Of a DNA stretch of 64,000 bases, positions 41,775 through 50,293 are shown in pieces. The DNA lies in NCBI RefSeq assembly GCF_046845755.1, contig NZ_CP177357.1:3472001-3536000 (forward strand). The letters run 5' to 3'. The notes beneath the pieces are model-generated. The model made no database searches and was not told the DNA's origin. It worked only from the letters and a program-made list of their open reading frames with translations. The position numbers and the translations under genes are program-made. Origin of the DNA: Rubrivirga sp046845755. Its GTDB lineage: Bacteria > Bacteroidota > Rhodothermia > Rhodothermales > Rubricoccaceae. The first letter of the stretch is position 1, and the number at the start of each line of letters is the position of its first letter.

Positions 41775-44198
41775 TCAGCGCCCGGCGCGTCGCTCCAACT
41801 CGGCGTGAGCCCGGGCGTAGCGAGCCCGAAGCGCGGGCGCGTCGACGCCCGTGTAGGCCGCTTCGAACCGGGCCTCCGACGCGTCGAGCACGCGCAAGAG
41901 GTCGACGGCGGCGGCCCGCGCGGCCTCGGCGTCGACGCTGCCGACGCTCCCGATCCAGACCGGCGCCGTGTGGGCGAACGGATACGCCGCCATCGTCGGC
42001 CAGCCCTGCGACGCGTCGCCGACGGCGCGGACGGCCACCCACCCGGCCTCGGGGAGGGCGAGGGTCCCGCGGTAGCTCCGCCGCCCGGGCTCGGCGAGCC
42101 CCTCTCGAACCTCGACGACGACGCCGTTGACGACGACTTCGACGCGGTCGACCGGCACCGCCGAGGCGAGGTCGAGGGTCCACTCCGCCTGGCCGCCTGC
42201 GATCACGCCGCCCGGCTCGGCGCCCGCGATGCGCACGTCCAGGAATGGGCCCGTGGTGACGACGCTGCGGCCCGCCTTCAGGCCGTCGATGTAGTCCTTG
42301 TACGTCGCCCCCGGCGCGGCGCGGACGACCGCGCGGGCGGTGCCCGGCGCCATCGTCCGGTAGAAGTTGCTCATCACGTCGCTCCCCGCCATCGGCACGA
42401 CGACGCGGCCCAGGTTGAGGAGGCGGTACCACAGCTCCGACGTGCCGAGGTCGTCGGTCCAGAGGCAGACGACCTCAAGGCCGTCGAGGTCGCCCAAGAC
42501 GCCGTCGGCCACGAGCGAGGCGGGGACGGCGGCGCCCGCGCCGGCGGCGAACGGGTCCCGGACGGAGACGGGGTGGACATACGTGCCGATGCCGCCTTCG
42601 GCGCGGGCGTGGGCGATGGCCGTCGCGTTCTCGCGGTCGTCGCGGGCGAAGACCTCGTAGCCCGGCCCCCAGATCCACGGGTGGAACAGCGTCTCGGTAC
42701 CCACCAAGCCGACGTGCCCGAAAAAGTGAGACCGGACCTCCTGCCCGAACACGCGGTACGGCAGCGCGGCCGTCCGGTCGGTGCCCCAGAGCTCGTCGTC
42801 GATGTAGCGGTTGTGGAGGTTGGCCACGAGCGGCGTCGCCACGTCGAGGGCTTCGGCGGCCAGGAGCGGGTCGAGGTCGCCAGGGGCGAGGGCGAAGGGC
42901 CCGCCGTAGTTGAGGTGGAAGTGCTGGTCGCCCGTCAGCCAGCCGTCCCCGTCCCAGACGCGCTCCAGCGCCAGCGTCACGGCCGCGGCCTCCCCGTCAC
43001 CGACCGTCACCGTGGCGCGTTCGACCGGCGTCGCGAGCCCCTGCACCGCCGCCACCGTCACCGTCCCGGCGGGCACCGTCACCGTCAGCGCCCCCGGCGA
43101 CGGCGTGTAGACGACGCCGTTCTCACCATCGAACCAGGCCTGCCCGGCGTCGGGGAAGAGGGGGTGGCCGTTGCCGGTGGCGAGCGTCAGCCGGGCCGGC
43201 GCGGACGCCCCGTCGAGCGTCGTGCGGACGGTGACGGTCCCCGTCGGCACGCCCCAGTCCCACGCCGCGACGGCGACCTCTTCGGGCGTCCCGCCCTCGG
43301 TGGCGACGCGCATCACGCGGATCCGCTCGGCGGCGTCGGCCTGGGCATAGTAGACGTGGGCGCCGTCGGCGGAGAAGGCGGGGGCGAGGGGCGGGGCGGC
43401 GCCGGCCAGCAGCCGGAGCGCGGGCCCGGGGTCGGCCACAGCGGCAACGACCAACTCCCAGCCGTCGTCGAGGGGGAGGCCCAAGGCAAGCGTCCCGCCG
43501 TCGGGCGAGAGCGCGGGCCGCGTCTGGGACAGGATGCTGCCGTCGTAGAGGACGGCCTCATCGCCCGTCGCCAGCGTCCGCAGCCGAACCTGGTCGCCGC
43601 CCTGCTTGGCGAGGTAGACGACGTGGGCGCCGTCGGAGTGGGGCCGAGGGGCGAGCGCCAGCCCCCGCCCGTCGGTGACGACTGTGACGGCGCCCGTGGT
43701 GAGGTCGAGGCGGCGGAGACCGAGCCCGGCGTCGCCGGCCGCGGCGTAGAGCAACGCACCGCCGTCGGGCGTGAACGCAGGGTCGAGCTCCAGGCCGGGC
43801 GCCTGGGCCACGATCGTCTCCTGGCCCGTCGCCAGGTCGAGGACCACGATCCAGGTCTCGCGCGCGTCGTCGCGGACGAAGGCGAGGCGGTCGCCCGTCG
43901 GCGACCACGCCGGGCGCGCGTCGACGGCCGCGCTGCGGGTGACCCGCCGGGCGCGGCGCGTGTCGAGGTCGAGGAGCCACAGCCACCCGCGCGACGCGAC
44001 CGCGACGGTCTGCCCGTCGGGCGAGGGCGCGGGGTCGGTGGGCCCGGCCGCCGAGGTCGGCAGGTCGAACCCCTCGAGGTAGACGTGGTGCGAGAAGCCG
44101 GGGACCTTCGGGTAGCGGTTCGTCCACTGCGCGCTGGCGGGTGCGGCGAGGGCCAGGAGCAGGCCGAAGAAGACGAGGCGCGACAGGATCCGAGGCAT
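41775..44198 (-). CDS. Secreted CehA/McbA-type metallohydrolase with N-terminal beta-propeller
   Basis: The protein has 807 residues. A signal peptide (LVFFGLLLALAAPASAQ) is followed by PD40/TolB-like propeller repeats from about 30 to 330 (APSPDGQTVAVASRGWLWLLD, FTPDGGALLYAAAGD, LSPDGGTLALG). The C-terminal part has the PHP-type metal motif GDQHFHLN (Asp424, His426, His428), then NLHNRY and TYVHPVS, as in CehA/McbA-family hydrolases. It may hydrolyse esters, carbamates or peptides outside the cytoplasm; only a few relatives have known substrates. The start is the ATG at 44198. The gene converges on the redoxin gene. Confidence 0.85.
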   Translation of the reverse strand: MPRILSRLVFFGLLLALAAPASAQWTNRYPKVPGFSHHVYLEGFDLPTSAAGPTDPAPSPDGQTVAVASRGWLWLLDLDTRRARRVTRSAAVDARPAWSPTGDRLAFVRDDARETWIVVLDLATGQETIVAQAPGLELDPAFTPDGGALLYAAAGDAGLGLRRLDLTTGAVTVVTDGRGLALAPRPHSDGAHVVYLAKQGGDQVRLRTLATGDEAVLYDGSILSQTRPALSPDGGTLALGLPLDDGWELVVAAVADPGPALRLLAGAAPPLAPAFSADGAHVYYAQADAAERIRVMRVATEGGTPEEVAVAAWDWGVPTGTVTVRTTLDGASAPARLTLATGNGHPLFPDAGQAWFDGENGVVYTPSPGALTVTVPAGTVTVAAVQGLATPVERATVTVGDGEAAAVTLALERVWDGDGWLTGDQHFHLNYGGPFALAPGDLDPLLAAEALDVATPLVANLHNRYIDDELWGTDRTAALPYRVFGQEVRSHFFGHVGLVGTETLFHPWIWGPGYEVFARDDRENATAIAHARAEGGIGTYVHPVSVRDPFAAGAGAAVPASLVADGVLGDLDGLEVVCLWTDDLGTSELWYRLLNLGRVVVPMAGSDVMSNFYRTMAPGTARAVVRAAPGATYKDYIDGLKAGRSVVTTGPFLDVRIAGAEPGGVIAGGQAEWTLDLASAVPVDRVEVVVNGVVVEVREGLAEPGRRSYRGTLALPEAGWVAVRAVGDASQGWPTMAAYPFAHTAPVWIGSVGSVDAEAARAAAVDLLRVLDASEARFEAAYTGVDAPALRARYARAHAELERRAGR

Positions 44199-44287
44199 GG
44201 CGGCGGGCGGGTGGGGACCGCAAGATGCCTCGGCCCGGAGTCGGACACAACGCCCTCTCGCCCTCCCTCCATTGGCTCCGATGCGGG

Positions 44288-45190
44288 TCAGGCGTCCGGG
44301 TGCGCGTCCAAAAAAGCGAGGAACGCCTGGGCCGTCGGACGGGGCGCCTCCATCATCGGGAGGTGTCCGATGCCGTCCATCACGTCGACCGTCGCGTCGG
44401 CCACTCCGGCCGCGAGCGTGGCGGCGCCGGACGGGTGGAGCACGCGGTCGTCGGCCCCCCACGTGACGAGCATCGGCACCGCGAGCCCGGCCACCAGCTC
44501 TTCCGTCGTCAGGCCGAGCCCCATCTCCAGGCTCATGTCGCAGAAGACGCCCACGGTGCGGTCGTAGGCGGCGGCGCTCTCGGCGGCCAGCACGCGGAGC
44601 GCCGGGCGCGGGATGGCCGGCGGGCGGCGCATCGAGAAGGCAACGGAGGCGGCGTACTCGTCGGCGGTCCGGGCAAAGAGCGGGACGCCGTCGCCTGCGA
44701 ACAGCCCCTCGATCATCTCCGACACCTGGTCGCCGTCGGCGCCGGCCGGCGCGAGCAGCCACAACGAGCGCAGGCGCTCGGGCGCGGCGTGCGCCAGCTC
44801 GGCCGCGATCCGCCCGCCCATCGACGAGCCCGCGAGGTGGACGCGGTCCAGCCCGAGCGCGTCCAAAAACGCGACGACGGTCTCGGCCTGCCCCGCCATC
44901 GACAGGTCGCCGGTGACGGCGCTCTCGCCGAAGCCGGGGAGGTCCGGGGCAACGACGCGGACCCGGTCGCGCACGAGCGCCGCGAGCCGGGCCCAGTGGT
45001 CCTTGCTGGCGCCGATGCCGTGGAGCGCGACAAGGACGGGGTGGTCGCCGCCGGTGTCGAGGTACACCACCTCGCGGCCGTCGGAGAGGGTGACCGCGCG
45101 GCGCTCCAGGCCCGCCGCGTCGCGGAGCTTGCGCCGCGCGCGGTCGACGGCGCGCGCGACGGGGTCGATCCGGCGGAGCAGCCCGCGCAC
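44288..45190 (-). CDS. Alpha/beta fold hydrolase
   Basis: The protein has 300 residues from a GTG start at 45190. The oxyanion region is ALHGIGASKDHW, the nucleophile elbow is AGSSMGG, the acid is in WGADDRVLHP, and the histidine is in IGHLPMMEAP. This resembles lipolytic or C-C bond (MhpC-like) hydrolases; the substrate is unknown. Its start codon overlaps the stop of the thioesterase gene by one base (TAGTG), so the pair is coupled and may act on related acyl esters. Confidence 0.88.
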   Translation of the reverse strand: MRGLLRRIDPVARAVDRARRKLRDAAGLERRAVTLSDGREVVYLDTGGDHPVLVALHGIGASKDHWARLAALVRDRVRVVAPDLPGFGESAVTGDLSMAGQAETVVAFLDALGLDRVHLAGSSMGGRIAAELAHAAPERLRSLWLLAPAGADGDQVSEMIEGLFAGDGVPLFARTADEYAASVAFSMRRPPAIPRPALRVLAAESAAAYDRTVGVFCDMSLEMGLGLTTEELVAGLAVPMLVTWGADDRVLHPSGAATLAAGVADATVDVMDGIGHLPMMEAPRPTAQAFLAFLDAHPDA

Positions 45191-45600
45191 TACGAGAGGC
45201 GGGCGCGGAGCGCGTCCGGCAGCGGCGTCGGCCGGCCGCTCGCGTAGTCGACCCAGACGAGCGTGGTGCCGGCGGTCGCGTAGACGGTCTCGTCGTCGCC
45301 GTCGACCCGGATCTCGGCGTCGACGCCGGCCGAGGTCCGCCCCGGCGGCCGCGCGGTCATGGTCACGACGACGGTCGCCGGGTAGTGGATGGGCCGCTTG
45401 AACTGGAGGTCGGCGGCAGCCAGGATGGGGCCCGAGGTCGGGGCGCCGGGCCAGTCGCCCGCGTCATCGGCCAGGCTGCGGAGCCACTCGATGCGGGCCT
45501 GCTCGAAGTAGGTCAGGTACGCCGCGTTGTTGACGTGGCCGAGCGCGTCCTGGTCGCCCCAGCGGACCGGGATGCGGGCGGTAAAGAGGGGGTCAGGCAT
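45190..45600 (-). CDS. Acyl-CoA thioesterase, hotdog fold (4HBT/YbgC type)
   Basis: The protein has 136 residues in one hotdog domain. The family motif is RWGDQDALGHVNNAAYLTYFE, shown here as RWGDQD and GHVNNAAYLTYFE, with the catalytic Asp in GDQDALGHVN. A second-half marker is LQFKRPIHYPATVVV. It hydrolyses acyl-CoA thioesters in the cytosol; the chain length is not readable. It is the first gene of a two-gene operon with the alpha/beta hydrolase. Confidence 0.9.
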   Translation of the reverse strand: MPDPLFTARIPVRWGDQDALGHVNNAAYLTYFEQARIEWLRSLADDAGDWPGAPTSGPILAAADLQFKRPIHYPATVVVTMTARPPGRTSAGVDAEIRVDGDDETVYATAGTTLVWVDYASGRPTPLPDALRARLS

Positions 45601-45707
45601 CGGGTCGGAGCAGAGACCGCCTCACGACGGCCCGGCGTCGGCGTTCCAGGCAGGCTCCGTTCGCGGTCGCCCGCCTCGTGGCCGCGGTCGGGCCCGCCGC
45701 CTACGCG

Positions 45708-45777
45708 GACATCCCCCACCCCTGCGGGGCCCCCCTTCGAAGGGGGACGCGGAGCGGAGCGACGCCGGGGGGATGTC
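45708..45777. repeat. 70-bp palindromic element with terminal inverted repeats
   Basis: Perfect 10-bp ends GACATCCCCC (45708-45717) and GGGGGATGTC (45768-45777) enclose a perfect 16-bp palindrome CCCCCTTC-GAAGGGGG (45731-45746). The element occupies the middle of the 267-nt gap between the thioesterase and EamA genes, which holds no gene. Its shape suits a small non-autonomous mobile element or a genome-dispersed repeat; only one copy is in this window. Confidence 0.5.
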
Positions 45778-45867
45778 GGGCCGAGCGCGAGGACCGGCCG
45801 AGTCGGCCCTGCGCCGGGGCTCCCCACCTCAGGGCCGTGACAGATGGGGTCGGGACGTACCGATTGG

Positions 45868-46707
45868 CTAGCGCGCCCGAGCGACGAGCGCGATCCCACC
45901 GAGCGTGATGGCCCCGGCGACCGCCAGCCGCAGCGTCACCGGCTCGCCGACGAGGGCGAGCCCACCGAGCGCCGCCAGCACGGGCACGCTGAGTTGGACC
46001 GTCGCGGCGGTCGCGGCACGGAGGGCGGGGAGCACGCGGTACCACAGCGCGTAGCCCAGCCCGGAGGTCAGCGCGCCGGAGGCGACGGCGTACGCCAGCC
46101 CCGGCCCGTCCGCGGCGAGTGTGCCCGGGCCTAGCAACGCCCACACCCCCGCCCCGACGAGCGCGAGGGGGACGGCGCGGGCGAAGTTGCCGGCCGTGTC
46201 GGCCGTCGGCGCGGCCGAGCCCCGGCCCCGCAGCGAATACGCCCCCCACGCGGCGCCCGAGGCGGCCATCGCGAGCGCAGGCGCCAGCGGCGGCGCCGTG
46301 AGCCCCGGCGCGACGAGCGCGACGAGCCCGCCGAACGCGAGCGCAATCCCGAGCCACGCCGGACCGCTCGGCCGCTCCCCCCGGGCGACGCCCCACCCGA
46401 TCATCGTGAGCTGGACGGCCCCGAACAGCACGAGCGCCCCGGCGCCGGTCGGCAGCCGGAGGTACGCGATCGAGAAGAAGCCGGCGTACGCCACCAGCGC
46501 GGCGGCCGAGCCCCAGCTCCCGCCCACCCGCTCGCGCCGCACGCCGACGAGCGCCAGCAGCGCGAGCGCCCCGGCGGCCACGCGGACGGCGGTGAACACG
46601 CCCGCGTCGATGTCGGTCGTGGTCAGCGCCAGCCGGGCGAGCACGGAGTTGGCCGCGAACGCAGCCATCGTCAGCGCGGTCAGCGCGAGGGCGGAGAATT
46701 GGGGCAC
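45868..46707 (-). CDS. EamA/DMT family transporter
   Basis: The protein has 279 residues from a GTG at 46707 (MPQFSALAL). Ten hydrophobic helices form two EamA repeats (about 5-130 and 140-275), with typical ends such as GALTSGLGYALWYRVLPALRA and ALGGLALVGEPVTLRLAVAG. The drug/metabolite transporter superfamily exports amino acids, nucleotides or other metabolites; nothing here fixes the substrate. It is divergent from the third FKBP gene across 64 nt. Confidence 0.88.
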   Translation of the reverse strand: MPQFSALALTALTMAAFAANSVLARLALTTTDIDAGVFTAVRVAAGALALLALVGVRRERVGGSWGSAAALVAYAGFFSIAYLRLPTGAGALVLFGAVQLTMIGWGVARGERPSGPAWLGIALAFGGLVALVAPGLTAPPLAPALAMAASGAAWGAYSLRGRGSAAPTADTAGNFARAVPLALVGAGVWALLGPGTLAADGPGLAYAVASGALTSGLGYALWYRVLPALRAATAATVQLSVPVLAALGGLALVGEPVTLRLAVAGAITLGGIALVARAR

Positions 46708-46771
46708 GGCCGGACAAGGTCGCCCCCGACGCCGGGCCGGGCTATCCTCCCGCCCTCCCCCCTGCCCCACC

Positions 46772-47125
46772 ATGCGCCGCCTCGCCCTGCTGTCTCTCGT
46801 CCTCGTGTTCGCTGCCTGCGAAAGCGAGGACCCCGCCACCGACGCCGCGGGCGACGGCATCGCCACCGCGAACAGCACCGTCGTGGTGGACTACGAGGGG
46901 CGGCTCGAGGACGGGACCGTGTTCGACGGCGGCGAGGGCGTCGAATTCCCGCTCGACCGGGTCGTGCCGGGCTTCCAGGAGGGCATCGCCGGGATGCGCG
47001 TCGGCGAGTCGAAGACGATCGTGATGCCGCCCGAGATGGGCTACGGCGAGCAGGGCGTCCCCGGCGTCATCCCGCCGAACGCGACGCTGACCTTCGACGT
47101 GACGCTGCGCGAGATCCTGCGGTAA
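46772..47125 (+). CDS. FKBP-type peptidyl-prolyl isomerase lipoprotein (third of three)
   Basis: The protein has 117 residues with lipobox VFAAC and a short acidic linker. The FKBP domain is VVVDYEGRLEDGTVFDGG, VVPGFQEGIAGMRVGE, VMPPEMGYGEQG and IPPNATLTFDVTLREIL. It is closest to the 20.1 kb copy in the GRLEDG and VVPGF segments. No partner gene follows on the same strand; the next gene, yebC, is convergent. A weak TATCCTCC box lies at about 46743. Confidence 0.92.
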   Translation: MRRLALLSLVLVFAACESEDPATDAAGDGIATANSTVVVDYEGRLEDGTVFDGGEGVEFPLDRVVPGFQEGIAGMRVGESKTIVMPPEMGYGEQGVPGVIPPNATLTFDVTLREILR

Positions 47126-47168
47126 GCGCCTCGCTCCCACCGGCCCGCTAGCGCGGGTCCTCGGGCCG

Positions 47169-47894
47169 CTACGCCAGGTTGTGGTAGACCGTCTGCACGT
47201 CCTCGTCGGCCTCGATCTTGGCGATCAGCTCCAGCACCTCGTCGGCGGCCTCGTCGGGCAGCTCCGACGTCGTGGCCGGGACGTAGTCGACGCCGGCCGA
47301 GATGGGTTCGAGGCCCCGGGCCTCCAGCGCCTTCTGCATCTGGCCGAAGTCGGGGAACGCGCACCGCACCACGAGCACGTCGCGGCCGTCCTCGGCGATG
47401 CCGTCGGTCAGCTCTTCGAGCCCCTCGTCGATGAGTTCGAGCTCGAGGTCGTCGCGGTCGGGGACGGTCTCGGGGTCGAGCTGGAAGGCGCCGGCCTTGG
47501 TGAACTGAAACGCGACGCTGCCGCTCTGGCCCAGATTCCCGCCGCCGCGCGAGAGCACGGCCCGGAGGTTGGCGACCGTCCGGTTGACGTTGTCGGTCGC
47601 CGCGGCGACCAGGATCGGGACGCCGTGCGGGCCGTACCCCTCGTAGAGCACCTCGTCGTAGCTGGCGGTGTCCTTGCCGAGCGCGCGCTTGATGGCGGCC
47701 TCCACCTTGTCCTTGGGCATGTTGACGCCCTTGGCGTTCTGCATGGCCCGCCGCAGCGTCGGGTTCATGTCCGGATCGGGCCCGCCGGCCTTGACGGCGA
47801 TCACGATCTCCTTGCCGACGCGCGTGAACTGCTTCGCCATGCGGTCGTAGCGCGCGAACATGGTGTGCTTGCGCTTTTCGAACATCCGGCCCAT
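47169..47894 (-). CDS. yebC: YebC/PmpR/TACO1 family protein
   Basis: The protein has 241 residues, the usual family length. The N-terminus is the Bacteroidota variant (MGRMFEKRKHTMFARYDRMAK in place of MAGHSKW), with conserved GGPDPDMNPTLRRAMQNAKG, NMPKDKVEAAIKRA, YEGYGPHGVPILV and the acidic C-terminal domain ending in DEDVQTVYHNL. YebC proteins were named as transcription regulators; more recent work describes some as ribosome-associated factors that help translate difficult motifs such as polyproline. The Pro-rich proteins of this genome would suit that role, which is inference. Confidence 0.93.
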   Translation of the reverse strand: MGRMFEKRKHTMFARYDRMAKQFTRVGKEIVIAVKAGGPDPDMNPTLRRAMQNAKGVNMPKDKVEAAIKRALGKDTASYDEVLYEGYGPHGVPILVAAATDNVNRTVANLRAVLSRGGGNLGQSGSVAFQFTKAGAFQLDPETVPDRDDLELELIDEGLEELTDGIAEDGRDVLVVRCAFPDFGQMQKALEARGLEPISAGVDYVPATTSELPDEAADEVLELIAKIEADEDVQTVYHNLA

Positions 47895-47918
47895 GCGTCT
47901 CTCGGTCTGGTGAGGGCC

Positions 47919-47926
47919 GGAAGCTA
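47919..47926 (-). promoter_or_regulatory. Possible -7 box TAGCTTCC for yebC
   Basis: The box ends 24 nt before the ATG at 47894 and keeps TAnnTT of the TAnnTTTG consensus. It is weaker than the TAGGTTCG boxes elsewhere in the window. Confidence 0.3.
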
Positions 47927-47942
47927 GCCGCGGGCGCCGAGC

Positions 47943-50045
47943 TCAGGCGGGCTCGCCGAGCGCCGCATCGGCGGCAATCAGGGTGGCGATCTCGTCGGGC
48001 GGGAGCGGGCGGGCGAAGAGGTAACCCTGGCCCCAGTCGCAGCCCATCTCGACGAGCGCGGCGCGCTGCTCGGCCGTCTCGATGCCCTCGGCGACGATCT
48101 CGGTCCCCAACGTCCGCGCGAAGCCGATCACGGTGCGGACCATCTCGCGCGCGGCCTCGTCCTCGTCCATCCGCTGCACGAACGCGCGGTCGATCTTGAC
48201 GGTGTCGACGGGCAGGGCGTGGATCACGCTGAGCGACGAGTAGCCGGTCCCGAAGTCGTCCATGGCGAACCGGACGCCCTCGGCGTGGAGCGCCTCGAGC
48301 ACGGCGGCCGCGCGGCGGGGGTCGTCGACGAGCAGGCTCTCGGTGATCTCGATGACGAGCCGGCCGGCGCGGTCGGGGCCCTGCAGGAGCATCGCCTGGA
48401 CGTGCTCGGCGAAGAGCGGCTCGTGGAGGTCGCGGGCCGAGCAGTTGACCGACAGCAACAGGTCGAGCGGCCGGCCGGCTTGGGCGTCCCAGCGCTCGAG
48501 CTGGCGGAGCCCCTCGGCCATCACCCAGCGGTCGACCTCGCCGATGCGGCCGGTCTCCTCGGCGATCGAGATGAAGGTGTCGGGGTAGAGCATCCCGAGC
48601 TCGGGGTGCTGCCAGCGGACGAGCGCCTCGACGCCGTGGAGGCGGCCGGTCGCGATGTCGACGACGGGCTGGTAAGCGACGCGGAGCTCGCCGCGCTCGA
48701 CGGCGCGGTCGAGGTCGGCCTCGAGGCGCAGGCGGCGGTCGGCGGCCTCGCGCATGGCGGGCGAGAACAGGGCCCAGCTGGCGGTCGGGTCGGCCTTGGC
48801 GGCGTACGCGGCGAGGTCGGCCTCGCGGAGCACCTCGCCCGACCTGGCGTGGTCGGGGCGTCCGATGGCGACGCCGATGGAGGCCGAGACGGGGCGGCGC
48901 GTGCCGTCGAGGTCGAACGGCGTCCGGAGCGTCCGCTCGACGCGCTCGGCGGCGGCCCGGGCGCCCTCGGCCGAGGCGACCTCAGCGACGATGACGGCGA
49001 ACTCGTCGCCGCCGATCCGGGCGACGGTGTCGCAGTCCCGGGTGACCAGCCGCAAGCGGTCGGCGAGTTGGATCAGCAGCTCGTCGCCGGCGGCGTGGCC
49101 GAGCGTGTCGTTGACGGCCTTGAAGCGGTCGAGGTCGATGTAGAGGACGGCGTAGTCGCCCTCGGGGCCGGCGCTCTCGACGAGCGCGTCGAGGCGCAAC
49201 GTGAAGAGGGCGCGGTTGGCCAGGCCCGTGAGCGGGTCGTGGTGGGCGCGGCGCTGGAGGTCGTCCTCGGTCGCGAGCTGCTTGGTGATGTCGCGCGAGG
49301 AGACCTGGAGCCGGGCGATCGCGCCGCTGGCGTCGAGGATGGTCTCGGTGAGCGACTCGAGCCAGATGTACTCGCCGTCCTTGCGGCGCATCCGGTAGCG
49401 GATGACGGTGTCGCTGGCGCGGCCGTCCAGGAGCAGCTCGTGGCTCTCCGTCCGGATGCGGTCGACGTCGTCGGGGTGGAACAGCTCGTAGGGGTCGCGG
49501 CCGACGAGCTCGCGGGGCCAGTACCCCAGGATGTCGGTGACGGACGGGCTCAGCCACTCGTAGCGCCCGTCTGGCTCGTGGTGGGCCACCAAGTCGGTGA
49601 GGTGCTCGGCGAGCAGGCGGTAGCGGGCCTCGGCGCGGTCGCGGGCGACCGGCGCGGAGAGCAGGCGGCACGTCCCTCGGCGGAGCCAGACGTAGCCGCC
49701 TGTGAGCAGGAGCGCCGAGAGCCAGGAGGTGAGGGCCAGCCCGTACAGGAAGGCGTCGGCGCCGGCGGCGAGGGCGTGGGGGTCGGCCCCGATGGCCGCG
49801 GTCGTGTGGGTCCGGTCCAAGACACACCCGTAGATAAAGGCGACGCCGGCGAACGCCAGCGAGTACGCCAGCGGGATCGTCGGGAGGCGAACGGTGCGCC
49901 CCCCGACGACGCCGGCGACGTGGCGGGGCAGCGAGCCCACGTGGACGGCGTCCTTGACAGCGCCGCCGGCGAGCCCCCACAGCGCGGTGGCGATGAGGAA
50001 GTACGGGACGGCGACACCGAGGATGTGCCACGCATGGATGCTCAT
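47943..50045 (-). CDS. Membrane PAS-GGDEF-EAL cyclic-di-GMP protein
   Basis: The protein has 700 residues. Residues 1-130 hold three or four membrane helices (AWHILGVAVPYFLIATALW, LAYSLAFAGVAFIYG, LYGLALTSWLSALLL). A PAS domain follows at about 140-265 (YEWLSPSVTDILGYWPREL). The GGDEF domain has RIGGDEF intact. The EAL domain has GVEALVRW, DDFGTGYSS and EGIET intact. Both the diguanylate cyclase and phosphodiesterase sites look active, so the net effect would depend on the PAS/membrane signal. It is divergent from the FAD monooxygenase gene over 248 nt. A small inverted repeat lies just upstream of its start. Confidence 0.93.
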   Translation of the reverse strand: MSIHAWHILGVAVPYFLIATALWGLAGGAVKDAVHVGSLPRHVAGVVGGRTVRLPTIPLAYSLAFAGVAFIYGCVLDRTHTTAAIGADPHALAAGADAFLYGLALTSWLSALLLTGGYVWLRRGTCRLLSAPVARDRAEARYRLLAEHLTDLVAHHEPDGRYEWLSPSVTDILGYWPRELVGRDPYELFHPDDVDRIRTESHELLLDGRASDTVIRYRMRRKDGEYIWLESLTETILDASGAIARLQVSSRDITKQLATEDDLQRRAHHDPLTGLANRALFTLRLDALVESAGPEGDYAVLYIDLDRFKAVNDTLGHAAGDELLIQLADRLRLVTRDCDTVARIGGDEFAVIVAEVASAEGARAAAERVERTLRTPFDLDGTRRPVSASIGVAIGRPDHARSGEVLREADLAAYAAKADPTASWALFSPAMREAADRRLRLEADLDRAVERGELRVAYQPVVDIATGRLHGVEALVRWQHPELGMLYPDTFISIAEETGRIGEVDRWVMAEGLRQLERWDAQAGRPLDLLLSVNCSARDLHEPLFAEHVQAMLLQGPDRAGRLVIEITESLLVDDPRRAAAVLEALHAEGVRFAMDDFGTGYSSLSVIHALPVDTVKIDRAFVQRMDEDEAAREMVRTVIGFARTLGTEIVAEGIETAEQRAALVEMGCDWGQGYLFARPLPPDEIATLIAADAALGEPA

Positions 50046-50069
50046 TCCTACACGACGCGAGGGGTGAGC

Positions 50070-50089
50070 CCTCAGTATCGATGCTGAGG
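50070..50089. promoter_or_regulatory. Inverted repeat upstream of the GGDEF-EAL gene
   Basis: CCTCAG (50070-50075) and CTGAGG (50084-50089) flank TATCGATG, 25 nt upstream of the ATG at 50045. The position suits an operator or a leader hairpin. The rest of the 248-nt divergent gap holds no gene. Confidence 0.3.
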
Positions 50090-50253
50090 CCGACGGGTTA
50101 ACCGATGAGCGCGACGTTAGCGGTCGTCGTTCCGGATGCGGCTCGCGGGCGGCGGCCCGGCGGCGGCACGCCCCGGCGCTGGCGCTCGCCTAGAACGGGC
50201 GGGCGGGACCGGGACCGCACCCGTCCGGACACGGCGCATCCACCTGCGTTCCC

Positions 50254-50261
50254 TACGTTTG
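50254..50261 (+). promoter_or_regulatory. Consensus -7 box TACGTTTG for the FAD monooxygenase gene
   Basis: This is an exact match to TAnnTTTG, 32 nt before the ATG at 50294. It is the best single promoter box in the window. Confidence 0.55.
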
Positions 50262-50293
50262 ACATCGCCCGCCCACCGTCCTCAGGTCCCGCC

